NCBI GenBank assembly: GCA_963971575.1 | Contig: OZ020625.1 | Location: 21,690,474-21,754,473, forward strand | DNA from: Liopterus haemorrhoidalis | Lineage: Eukaryota; Arthropoda; Insecta; Coleoptera; Dytiscidae | Reading direction: 5' to 3' | DNA: 64,000 nucleotides | In this document: positions 52,201-61,475 of the stretch, one piece after another | Position numbering within the stretch: the first letter of the stretch is position 1 | How the letters are laid out: each line of letters begins with the position of its first letter | Notes under the pieces: model-generated | What the model was told of the DNA's origin: nothing | Databases searched by the model: none | Seen by the model: the letters and a program-made list of their open reading frames with translations, nothing else | Translations under genes and position numbers: made by a program

Positions 52201-55200
52201 CACTGGGTAACGTCACCTTTCATTTTTATAACGGCATTAATTCTTCTAGGCATAGTATCTACAAGGTCTTGGCATTGTCGAGGAGTAAAATTATCCCATA
52301 TTTCTTGAAGCTTTAGTCTTAATTGTGGAATTGTTCTAGCCGGTGTTATACGCAATCGTTTTTTCATTTCGATCCAAAGTGTCTCGATGGGGGATAAGTC
52401 TGGGCTACTTAAAACCCACTCTAAAAGTGGAATAGAATAATCACGGAACCATTTCAAAGATTTTTTTGACGTATGGCAAGCGGCTCCATCTTGTTGAAAA
52501 ATAAAATCCTCCCAAGAGATGCATGTTCCATAGTTGGCAACAGAGATTCCTCTAAAATACTTAAATATTTGGCTGTGTTAACAATGCCATCGATAAAGTG
52601 AAGTTTTCCTACACCTCTTGCAGACATTGAACCCCATACCATGACAGATGCTGGAAATTTCACCTTCCTTTTCAAGCAATCGGGATGATATGCTTCATGT
52701 TTCTGACGAACAACTCTGCTCCGGTTGTCCCCTACACAGAATTCAAACCTAGATTCATCGCTCCATTGCACGCTGTTCCACTTTTCACAATTCCATATTT
52801 TATGTTCTCTTGCCCATTCCAACCTGTTTTTCTTTTGCTTCGACGTCAAAAATGGTTTTTCCTTGGCCTAAGAAAGTTTTATAAATTTCTGTAAATATAC
52901 ATTTAAGAGTCCGATTAAAAAAATATTACCTTATAGGTTCCAAATCCTATTGTTTAGCTTCCTTATGATATAAAGACCTTGAAACACGTCTTCCAACAAC
53001 ATCGCTCCACAGTACACTCAATTGACTGTAGTTAGCACGTCCCTTATCCTTAATAATTCTTTTCAATGTACGTTTGTCATTGTCCGTCAGTGTAGTTTTC
53101 TTCACGTACTGGGGCTTTGGGGCAACTGAACCACTTGTTTTGTACAATTTTACAATATTTCTAATACTAAATCTTGACAAACCTAATAATTTTCCGATTT
53201 CGGAATTGGTTTTTCCTGTTTTTGCTAAGTTCACAATGATTAACCGAATTTTTTCATCAATAGCTTTGCCTCTGCCCATGTTTTAAAATTATTTAGACTT
53301 TTAATACATCACAGTCAATAAACAAACTTTGTTTTCCAACGCATACTACGCATAGCTACCACAAAAACCCAGTTATTTTATATACAGTACAAGAATAAAT
53401 GAACTCAAAAAATACGTTTGTTTTACGAATATTATTTTTATAATCACAAATTAAATATTACGGAATAAATTTTGACCCCTTTGCTTCTAATATGATTATA
53501 TTGTCAAAAAATGTACAAAGCAGCATTTACTTTTCCTTATTATTTAATAATTTCTAAAGAAACTGAAAATTTCATAGCTGGGCCAACTGAAAGTGGACAG
53601 GGCTCGTAATAGGTTTCATTTGGTATGTAACTCAAAATTTAAAAAAAAAATTTTTTTTTTTTATTAAATACGTAATTGTTTATATTTATCTCGGGATGTG
53701 TTTTTTGAACTCATTCTTTTGAACGTGGGTCAAAGAGTTGTATAAGCATGTTAAATTTCAACTTTCTATGTTCAACCGTTTGGCTACAATTTCTACCGTA
53801 CAGTCAGATAGACAAATGAGTACAGCAAATCTATTTAGTACTGGCGTGTGGGAAATCAGTTTCGCGCAGAGGAAGAACGCATTCGGAAAGAAAGAGAGGG
53901 TCGAGCGCTTGGACTGTACAGTACGAGACACAAGTTTTCATCAAAATATTAATTTTTTACACAATTTAATGGATTACTTTTTATATTTCATATTTTCTGT
54001 TCACTTCTTTCTTTCTGTTTTCTAGGTGACGAAAATGTGGAACATTCACCTGAATTTAGAAAATAATAATGTATAAATAATATAACAATGAAATAAAAAT
54101 GAAAAGCCTGTTAAGAACTGAACTAAGTTTACCAAACAAAATAAATGTTTTTGTTGAACAGCTTTGTTGCTGTCTTGCAGCTTTGTTGAACAAAGATATT
54201 TATTATGATTGTTAATTTAGAACGTGGAATTTAGCATTCTTTTGTTCAAAATATTTGTTCCGTCCGTGTCTCATCTTTGTATTAAAGTTATATTGTATTA
54301 CAACTTTTAACTTGTCTAACCTGCAGACACTTTTTTTTTTATTGTTAAATCTATTTAAACTTCTTGCAGAAACGCCTGTGCACGCTGAAACTCGATCCAA
54401 AATATTCTTCAAAGGTATAATCACGTTCCCTGCTGCAGCTTACTTAGTCATAAAGTCAATCACATTACTAATAATCCCCTTACACTGACTATGGTTTACG
54501 CGCCCGCATAATTTCGTCTTAAATTCCGTTATACTTTTTCATCCGAATGTACTTTCACTGATGCTTGCAGAAAGACAGTCTGAAGTCAACTGACGTCCCC
54601 ACTCCAATTTCTAGTGATTGCTACTGCGCACCCAAGGTCATCTGCCAGGCTTAAATAGATGGACTGTAACGTTATAAGGGTTTTTTGGTGATCATGCTTA
54701 CAAAATCCTAAAAAGGCACAAATTTATTAATAGACCTATTATATTTTTCTTTGTTGTAGATGGATAATGAAAATAAATTAATTTTAAAGAATCTTGACCT
54801 ATTGACAAACTTATTAATCGATATTGATTACGCCAAGCCAGAGGAGCGAAAAATGCTGGATGTTTTCAGAGGTATAGCTCAAGAATGCACTGATAAAGGT
54901 AATATATTTAACTAAGAATCGACCGCAATGATGTATTAGGACTAGATATAGGCGAGAGCCGTGAATTTTAGCGGGTCATGATTAAAGATGGATCTTCATA
55001 AACGAACCGGCTCACTGAACCAGATCAGTATTCTGACCGCAGTGAGCCGGGTCACCAAATTTAAATGAACCAACTCACGGCTCACTGCAAGTTTCAGAGA
55101 TTGGATTGAACCTTTGCGAGATTGGTAGCTACACGGAGAAAAATGACATTGTTCCATCAAGTAAAATATTTTACTTGGCCAAGTTTTTGCTAGAGTAACA

Positions 55201-56917
55201 GAAAAAAATTGTCCCTGATAATATTTTTTCAATTACGTTGGTTGATCTTACTAAGACCTTAAAGTCATTCTAACAAAGGGAAATTAGTTTCATATCTATT
55301 TGTTAAGGTTACAAATTAAATTTGTTACTACGACAAATGTGTTAGTCCATGTGAAACAAATGTATAATGATACTGAATAATTTTGTGCATCTAACAAATT
55401 ATGTGAGTCATCCAGGTATGTGACGTATATGCCTTGCACATGCGTTTTGAGTTCGGAACAATATGGCGTAGGCTTTGTTAGTGGTTGACGTTTTAATACC
55501 TGTTGATAGTTTCTGCGCTGTGTTTAATAAGCAAATAAGTGCAACAATGCACTGTATCCGAACATTAGTATCTTGGGGACTTCACAAATATTTACAACGT
55601 ACCTATTACAACTTGAGGAGACAGTTTAAAAAAGTTGGGCTACTAGATAAAAGAGCAAACTAGCCCAATAAATGAAACATGTAATGATTTTAATAATAGA
55701 AATAGTGTATTAATGCTAATACTTTGGTGTGGAATTTTTGTAATCATATAGAAATAAAAGTTGGGCTACTAGATAAAAAAGCAAACTAGCCCAATAAATG
55801 AAACACGTACTGATTTTAATAATCCAAATAGTGTATTAATGCTAATACTTTGGTGTGGAATTTTTGTAATCATATAGAAATATGCTAAAAACTATACCCT
55901 GTTTAGAACAAAAATTTCTCATCGTTTTACAGATGTTCATTTTTTTGTTGTGAAAATGGTTTTGTCAGTAAAAATGAAAGTTATTATTATGTCTATTTAC
56001 GTTAAGCTAAACAGTGTATAAATCAGGTATGGTTTATGGTAAGTTTATGGACGTGAATTTTTGCCTGGCAAATATAAATTGGAAATGAATATTTGTAATA
56101 ATTTTGAATATTTAATTGTTTTATATTTATACTAAAAATCAAACTTAAAATTAGTTATATGTCCTGTTACATATTAAATTTTATAACTCTGAATGTTGTT
56201 AATAATAAATTATAACAACAATAGATTTTAAAATTTGTATTATTTTTCTTAGTACATTTATATATTTTACAGGTAGAGATATTTTTAAATTTCTTGGCGA
56301 AAACAAAAACAGATGTCATGAAATTGGGCTAACAATGTTAGGTTTTTCTATAAACGTACGTAAAAAATGTAATTGTAAAATACTTTTTACAAACATTAAA
56401 AAATAATGAACGATTATGGAAAATTTGACTATTCCAGTTCAATTTTGTGACTTTTAATATCGTTTTTTTCATCACCAAATATAAAAAAAACTTTGATTTG
56501 AGATTACAACAAATGAAATTAGTAATATACTTCTAACTAATGAAAATTAGTTACTAGAACAAAAAGTTCAGCAAAAACATTTTGTTCCCAATGCAAATTT
56601 ATGTGATTAGATAAATTTGTTGTCAAGACAAAAATATTTGTTGTCTAAAATACCACTAAAAAAATTTGCTGGGGTAACTAAAATTTTAGTAATTCCAACA
56701 AAACCTTTTTTACCGTGTATGCAAATATGTATCAACTTTGTACTTCATTTCTATTTATATTTTATTTGTGTGACTGTAAATCTTGTTTACCAAATAAAGG
56801 GTTATTTAATTTTTGTTTTATTTTTCAGAATCCGACTTCAGTGACGCTTGTACAGCGGCCCATAATTTCTGGAACTGTTTCCTTCCTAAAGCCAGCAAAA
56901 GAGCAACAAAGCACTAA
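43247..56917 (+). CDS. Odorant-binding-protein-like gene 3 (five exons, 154 aa)
   Basis: A predicted secreted small-ligand carrier like gene 2. The exons are 43247-43291, 46007-46091, 49187-49293, 54760-54898 and 56829-56917, with GT/AG borders and intron phases 0, 1, 0, 1. The signal peptide exon reads MFAKYTIICLLSIGL. The conserved cysteines are at residues 35, 68, 72, 122, 133 and 142: C1-X32-C2-X3-C3-X49-C4-X10-C5-X8-C6. A seventh cysteine (C21, in GQTIWCQLND) sits before C1. Exons 1, 2 and 4 have exactly the same length as in gene 2. The introns are 2715, 3095, 5466 and 1930 bp, filled with hAT elements, MITEs and a Tc1 element. No coding damage was seen. It may be a paralogue with a different ligand range; function is inferred only from structure. 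Confidence 0.88.
43381..44711 (+). mobile_element. hAT element with decayed transposase, TSD GTYTACAC
   Basis: The ends CAGGGTTCGGCAACCT and GGTTGCCGACACTTG are inverted. The octamers GTTTACAC (43373-43380) and GTCTACAC (44712-44719) match at 7 of 8. The plus strand keeps transposase pieces at 43590-43937 (AETFLHFINFQKHEDNNNVI, LQLLGLKSKDLWNNIFLKLN) and at about 44138 (MKLECCLKLKITEYSPNIEV). Same family as 18865-19928. It starts 90 bp after exon 1 of OBP gene 3. Confidence 0.82.
44755..45927. mobile_element. hAT-type element, 1.17 kb, with a Rpt-B copy inside
   Basis: CAGAGGTTCTTAAACT and AGTTTAAGAACCGCTG are the inverted ends. The octamers CTCTAGTA and CTCTAGAC match at 6 of 8. Rpt-B copy 5 occupies about 45025-45668 (plus), with a CAGA/CGGA run at about 45481-45543. 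Confidence 0.75.
46159..46395 (+). repeat. Left part of the element seen complete at 62546-63199
   Basis: ATGTTCCGTAACTGCAC through TTGTTTACAATGGCACATTA matches 62548-62780 closely. It then breaks off into another MITE end (GTTCACTTTTGTAAGAAC). Confidence 0.75.
47132..47429. mobile_element. MITE, 298 bp, ends TARRYKGTTCACTTTTGTAA, TA-flanked
   Basis: GTTCACTTTTGTAAGAAC occurs near the left end and its complement near the right end. TA is found at 47130-47131 and 47430-47431. One end of another copy is at about 46398-46418. Confidence 0.75.
47529..47934. mobile_element. MITE, 406 bp, ends CAGTCTGTTTCAAACGCTTA, TA-flanked
   Basis: CAGTCTGTTTCAAACGCTTA and its complement are the ends. TA is found at 47527-47528 and 47935-47936. 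The interrupted sequence is seen whole in family G copy 1. The right half of another copy is at 49461-49653. Confidence 0.85.
48771..49022. mobile_element. MITE, about 252 bp, ends ATCAGCACCTYAGAGGTAA
   Basis: ATCAGCACCTCAGAGGTAA at 48771 and TTACCTCTAAGGTGCTGAT ending at 49022 are inverted. TAT-type sequence flanks both sides. It lies in intron 2 of OBP gene 3, 165 bp before exon 3. Confidence 0.7.
49381..49653 (-). repeat. Non-LTR 3' tail (reverse) next to half of a MITE
   Basis: An AATAATAATAAT run at 49381, then ATTTATTGAACGGCTC, reads on the minus strand as a retrotransposon tail of the (ATT)n type. From about 49461 to 49653 the sequence is the right half of the MITE at 47529-47934. Confidence 0.6.
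49700..50505. other. Intron sequence; nothing recognised
   Basis: AT-rich sequence in intron 3 of OBP gene 3, with no exon-like frame, inverted ends or known domain visible to me. Confidence 0.4.
50506..51591 (-). repeat. Rpt-A copy 6 (reverse)
   Basis: AGGGTTTTGTAGGTATGACC at 50506, a (GTCT)n run at about 50555-50573, and the GTGAAAATTCACA palindrome at about 51570-51583. Confidence 0.75.
51981..53606 (-). mobile_element. Tc1-like element (DD34E), about 1.63 kb, TA-flanked
   Basis: The ends GCCCTGTCCACTATCAGTTG and CAACTGAAAGTGGACAGGGC are inverted for about 40 bp. TA is found at 51979-51980 and 53607-53608. The right end carries three more bases (TCG) than the left. The left flank has an extra inverted copy of the tip (GGACAGGGCTCG). 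It is inserted into an old Rpt-A copy in intron 3 of OBP gene 3. Confidence 0.85.
52197..53279 (-). pseudogene. Tc1-like transposase (DD34E), broken by frameshifts
   Basis: The minus strand starts at 53279 (MGRGKAIDEKIRLIIVNLAK) with a paired-type HTH, then a frame break near 52947-52850. Next comes WAREHKIWNCEKWNSVQWSD, with the first Asp in WSDESRFEF and GSMSARGVGKLHFIDG after it. A second frame break at about 52505 falls exactly at the FQQDGAACHTS block (second Asp). The last part (MKWFRDYSIPLLEWVLSSPD, then LSPIETLW with the third residue, Glu) ends at 52197. Counting after correcting the frame gives 34 residues between the second and third catalytic residues. It is inactive. Confidence 0.85.
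54660..54716 (+). repeat. Rpt-A end relic
   Basis: GGACTGTAACGTTATAAGGG then TTTTTTGGTGATCATGCTTACAAAATCCT-like sequence resembles the right tip of Rpt-A. It ends 45 bp before exon 4 of OBP gene 3. Confidence 0.5.
54984..55132. repeat. Short block rich in GAACC and GAGCCG motifs
   Basis: Variants of GAACCGGCTCACTGAACC occur several times between 54997 and 55090. This is the kind of subterminal motif repetition seen at hAT ends. No second end was found. Confidence 0.35.
55133..56717. mobile_element. Repeat with CACGG ends, in intron 4 of OBP gene 3
   Basis: It begins ACACGGAGAAAAATG and ends CTTTTTTACCGTGTA, which are short inverted ends. The right 300 bp are shared, inverted, with 4462-4838. 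A 126-bp unit (start AAAGTTGGGCTACTAGATAA) is present twice in tandem, at 55631-55756 and 55757-55882. No transposase was recognised. A 62-codon open frame at 55475-55663 has no recognisable domain. Confidence 0.5.
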
Positions 56918-56972
56918 TTCTGAATTTGTTATGTGAAATATAATATGTGTAAAATCAGAAGCATGCCTAGCT

Positions 56973-56978
56973 AATAAA
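56973..56978 (+). terminator. Polyadenylation signal of OBP gene 3
   Basis: AATAAA, 56 nt after the stop codon at 56915-56917. Confidence 0.6.
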
Positions 56979-57144
56979 TTAAGAGTGATATTTATAGGTT
57001 CTATGGCATTATCTAAGGTGTTATATAAAAAAAAATATTTTTGTTCTGTAGATAAATGAGTGTATTTTATATAAGAAATAATTTACATTCTATAGAAAAT
57101 AAAATAATGTTCTTTAAGAAATTTTTTAAATGTTCCAATTTGTT

Positions 57145-58011
57145 AAAAGGCCCATCTAAAGGTTACTATGAGAATTCTGAGGCACTTCCGGTTTCACCGG
57201 AAATGATGTCAACTTTTGATCTAGCATAGGGAATCGATAATTTTATATTTTTTTCCTAAAAGTACATTAAATTAGCTTTACAATGACACCAAAAAGTCAT
57301 ATTTTTATGTTAACCATTTCAAAATGGCGACCATTTATTTACAAAATAATAATCAACATAAGTTTTACAAAGTTGAACGTAGCAAGCTTGGAAAACAATA
57401 AAAAAAGAAACAAAATATCTCTAAAATAAACTATTTGGCTATTTAGAAAAAAAAAATATTACTTTTTACAATTATTTTACAAAAAAAAAAAAATTACAAA
57501 TGCTCGATCAAACCACCATTATTGTCCACACATTTTCTCATTCTTAATAAAAACTCTTCCATCGCCCTTATAAGAGTACACTCTTGGATATCCCGGATTG
57601 CACTTTCAAACCAAAATAAGCAAAATAAACTATTAAACTCTTGTTATTTATAAAACATTTAATTGAAAAATTAAAATTTAAGTTATTTCATGTTATTTCA
57701 TATAATAACTAGTTATAACAGTTTTTTTTTTAGAGATATTTTGTTTCTTTTTTTATTGTTTTCAAAGCTTGCTACGTTCAACTTTGTAAAACTTATGTTG
57801 ATTATTATTTTGTAAATAAATGGTGGGCCATTTTGAAATGGTTAACATAAAAATATGACTTTTTGGTGTCATTGTAAAGCTAATTTAATGTACTTTTAGG
57901 AAAAAAATATAAAATTATCGATTCCCTATGCTAGATCAAAAGTTGACATCATTTCCGGTGAAACCGGAAGTGCCTCAGAATTCTTATAGTAACCTTTAGA
58001 TGGGCCTTTTT
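57145..58011. mobile_element. Foldback element, about 285-bp inverted arms
   Basis: AAAAGGCCCATCTAAAGGTT at 57145 and its complement ending near 58011 begin arms that stay complementary to about 57430 and 57725. Between them, minus 57608-57494 encodes FESAIRDIQ...MRKCVDNNGGLIEHL then a stop. This is in the style of the extreme C-terminus of a mariner-like transposase (N-G-G-x-x-E-H-L-stop). It is a deletion derivative of an autonomous element. Confidence 0.75.
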
Positions 58012-58289
58012 GTCTAGTTTAACTTTTGTTCTGAAGATTTTTGTATCTTTACAAATAAAGGAGATTTTCGGGGTGCCCCGTTCCAAACAAACACCCTGTA
58101 TATATATAATATGAGAATCACGCTAGAATTGAAAATAAGACACATATGCCGGTTTTCATAAAGGAATGCTAAATCCTGTTAGCTAACATCGATGCTAAAA
58201 TATCACGCTGTTAAAATTTAACTGCGTTAAAAAAAAGTAGCATTGGTTTTAATTTTGTGTTGAGTAATTCCAGTGCTGTGTTCAGTTAG

Positions 58290-58480
58290 GGTTTTTATTA
58301 GGTAGATTGGTATTACTGCTGGGAACCGAAACCAGTTTTTCGGGTACCCGGTTCCGGTTTTCGGGTAAAACCTAGTTTGTAATTTTCGCGTTACCCGGAT
58401 ACCCGGTTCCGATTACCCTGTTCCAAAAACCCGGTTCCGAAACCGGGTAAACCCGAAATCGTTTTTTTTTTTAAGCGGTT
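58290..58480. repeat. Block of CCCGGTTCCG-type repeats (hAT-like end)
   Basis: Alternating GGTACCCGGTTCC, CCCGAAACC and GGTTCCGAAACCGGGTAAAC blocks form many small inverted repeats, next to CTGCTGGGAACCG. Only one end of a putative hAT element is visible. Confidence 0.45.
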
Positions 58481-58805
58481 CCGTCAAGATTGATTTCTGA
58501 CAACACTAATTGGTTGAATATCACCTCACAGTTATCTTAAACGTCAAACAGGCTTATTTTAACCCAGATAACCCTTCGAATTATTCACAGTCATGTATTA
58601 ATTTTGTATAAGAAATCAATTTCTAAATTACTTCGTAACATTTTTTAATGTTGGATAAATATTTAACCAGTGATCTTATAAGGAAAATAATTTAAAACAA
58701 TTTTTATTTTTTTACTAGTGCACCCGTTGGCAAACATATTATTACCTTTAAAATAAATAAAATAAATAAATAAATCACAAATCAATTTAAATAATCGTGT
58801 AAATA

Positions 58806-58887
58806 AAAAATAAGGTCAGTATTATATAGGGATAAACCTGCAAAATATTGTTCATATCGGCAAAAGCATATAGAAGTATCTATATAT
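58806..58887 (-). repeat. Stub of the 121-bp satellite, left of an insertion block
   Basis: ATAAACCTGCAAAATATTGT, then TCATATCGGCAAAAGCATAT and AGAAGTATCTA, match the units at 61476-62470. The array resumes after about 2.6 kb of inserted elements, with AGAAGTATCTA repeated at about 61482. Confidence 0.75.
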
Positions 58888-60594
58888 ATATTAATAAAAA
58901 AGGTATTTTATGAATAATAAGACATGATTTTATTGATCAACTAATACGTCTCACACATCATATGATATATTTTATACTATTCTATTTACATAAAACAATA
59001 TGCCTTAGCAACGATATAGCACCCTGCGATCGTTAATAAGTGTCAATGTTGCATAATTATATTTTCGCTAACACGGCCAGACTGACATGCGGAACGTTCT
59101 CGGGACGCAACTGTATTCTTCACACCATGAACAGCATTGTTGTTATCAGCAACAGCAACCTGCATACCGCCAATGGTCTGCTCCATACCAACAACAGCAT
59201 CCTGCATCTTGCGTACCAGTAACAGCATCCTGCATACCAGGAACTCCATTCTTGAGCTGGTCCACCATTTGTCTTCTACTGCATCTTGAAAGTCTTCACC
59301 TAATTCATAATCTGTAAATAGAGCAATTTGGGCGCAGAATTGATCTTTCACAAAATCAACCATGCACCAATGTCAATTAATAAAAGTAAATATTTATTTG
59401 AAACAGAACTCTCCAGGAATACTATAACTTATGATCTGCAAGCTTAGAGACTATACGTTAACATTTCATTTATGTACCACGAACTCAGTGACTAGATCAA
59501 CAAGCTCAGATACTCAATAACTATCTATTAGTTTCCTTCATTACAGATTGTCTACAGTACAACAAGCTCAGAGGCCGTTTATTCATTTCTGCACACACAG
59601 TGCTCAGCTCAGAGAGCGTCTATTCGTTTCTGCACACACAGTGCTTTATCATCATCATCAGCCCGTCGCCATAGCTCACCATCTGCCACCATGGTTACAG
59701 AGCTATTACCGGACTGATGCCACTGGCAGCGGCATGTCTTGCGGTACTCAACAAGCTTCAAATCTCAACTCATTATCTATTATATTTCTCAGTTTATTTT
59801 GCCATTCCGATCCCAGTGATCTGTCATTTGTCTTTTCCAATAAACGTTCAACTTTAAAACTCAAATCTCGAAACTCAGATCTTAATTATCAAATCTCAAA
59901 TATCATAACTCAGATATTAAATCTCAAATATCAAAAACAAAATCTCAAATCTAATTTTTACACATTATGGCTAACACGAGCCATATGATTTAACCAAAAC
60001 AATAAAACGCCTCTTACCATTTTATTCATCATCAATCTAACCAGTTACCTTCGAAAATTGTGTTTGTTAATAACAAAGCAACGCTCGTTCATCCTGACAA
60101 TTTTTAGGGATCTTTGTTAAGATTCTGCATTTTTCAAACAAATGTCACATTTCATATTTATTCCAATAAGTGTCATTTCCTTAGAAACCACTTGAAATAA
60201 TTTTTGACAAAATAACTTGAAATTTGCCAATTTATTATCTAGTTCATAATTCATACTACCTTTATATGATTCTCAATCGTCACCAATCGTTTGCAATATT
60301 GTACGACAATTTCTTTGCACCAATATAATGGTTGCATTAAAAAAATATTTTTAATATAGCTCTTATTTTATATTTCTTGTGGGTGATAGGCCAATCGCAC
60401 TTCTGATATTAATAAAAAAGGTATTTTAAGAATAATAAGACTAAAATGATTTTATTGATCAACTAATACGTCTCACACATCAATGATATATTTTATACTA
60501 TTCTATTTACATAAAACAATATGCCTTAGCAACGATATAGCACCCTACGATCGTTAATAAGTGTAAATGTTGCATAATTATATTTTCGCTAACA
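58888..60594 (-). mobile_element. Small LTR-type element (about 190-bp direct terminal repeats)
   Basis: The near-identical direct repeats are 58888-59073 and 60404-60594. On the minus strand each begins TGTTAGCGAAAATATAATTA, and the right copy ends TAATATCA (TG...CA). Each holds a GTATAAAATAT box followed by AATAAA, the normal order in an LTR. TATAT sequence flanks both sides. The 1.33 kb interior has no pol; a 106-codon minus frame (59363-59043) runs into the LTR. It is a deletion derivative or a TRIM-like element. Primer-binding and polypurine sites were not found. Confidence 0.55.
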
Positions 60595-60599
60595 TATAT

Positions 60600-61472
60600 A
60601 TATATAAATTCTTTATTTACCCTAGGCCTTGCGGCGTCTAGGGTTTTAACCAATATATTTAAAAAAATCATAATAATAATAAAATAAAATAAAATAATAA
60701 TATTATAGTACATTCTTTTACATTTTATGACTTCTTTCTTCTTCTTCTTCTACATTCTTCTTCCGGTGTTCCTCTCTTTCTTCCTATTCTCTTTTCGGCT
60801 TCCGTCTCCGGTCTCCTTCCTTCTTGACTCCAGTTGTTCTTCCCCTCTTTCTTCGCTTCTCTTCCCTCTTTTCTTTGCTCTTCCTCTACCTCTCTCTTCC
60901 TTCCTGTTCTCAGTTCTGTCTTACCTCTCCGCATTCCTTCCTTCTTTCCTTGAGTACTCTCACCCACCTTTCTCCTTTTCCTTCTTCACTCAACAGCTCC
61001 TTTATATCTCCCTCCCATTTTGTCAGCTTTCCACATCTTGTTAGGTGTTCCAAGGATTCTTCCTCCTCCCTACACATTCTGCATAGCCTATCCTCTGTTT
61101 TTGCCCAATACCTATTACTGCGTTCTTCATTTCCGCATCTTAATCTGGCAATCCTTCTAACTCTGCCCCCTGCCTTTCCGCTCCTCCCTTTCAAATATTT
61201 AGGTATTCCTACCGTCCTTATCTCTCTATACCTTTTAACATTCTTGGAATTTTCTATTCTTACTGTTCTTTCCTGCTCCTGTACCTCCTTGTCTCTCCTC
61301 CTCAATTCTTCTACTATGTTTCTTCCTCCATTTCTCTTTCGCTCAGCTTCCCTTATGTCCATCCCACATCTCCAATAGTACTCTTTCCTTGTTTCTCCCC
61401 ATTCCGACAGTTTACCCTTTTGTTCTTCCTTCAGTCTTTCTTCCTTTATAAATAAAGAATTTATATACATAC
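60600..61472 (-). pseudogene. Non-LTR retrotransposon 3' fragment with zinc-knuckle C-terminus
   Basis: The minus frame 61470-60910 encodes RKEYYWRCGMDIREAERKRN, later IARLRCGNEERSNRYWAKTE and LCRMCREEEESLEHLTRCGK, the same C-terminal knuckle as at 31876-32345 and here unbroken. The 3' untranslated part ends in CCTAGGGTAAATAAAG and an AT run. The upstream reverse transcriptase is missing. Both borders show TATATAAATTCTTTATTTA, in opposite orientations. Confidence 0.75.
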
Positions 61473-61475
61473 AGA

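Larger units (their letters stand above)
51795..53835 (+). repeat. Old Rpt-A copy split by a Tc1 element
   Basis: The left half (51795-51967: TATTTCGGTTCCCATCAATG..., ...TTTTATCCACG) and right half (53607-53835: TTTCATTTGGTATG..., GGGTCAAAGAGTTGTATAAG, ...CCGTTTGGCTACAATTT) are colinear with Rpt-A but diverged. Confidence 0.6.

Noticed and set aside
59548..59988. 146-codon frame in the interior of the LTR-type element
   Set aside because: No recognisable gag or pol motif; the second half is made of simple ATCTCAAAT-like repetition.
60727..61378. Plus-strand leucine/serine-rich frames over the non-LTR fragment
   Set aside because: They are the reverse of the lysine/glutamate-rich retrotransposon protein; composition mirrors the other strand. 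The same holds for 32063-32457 on the minus strand.
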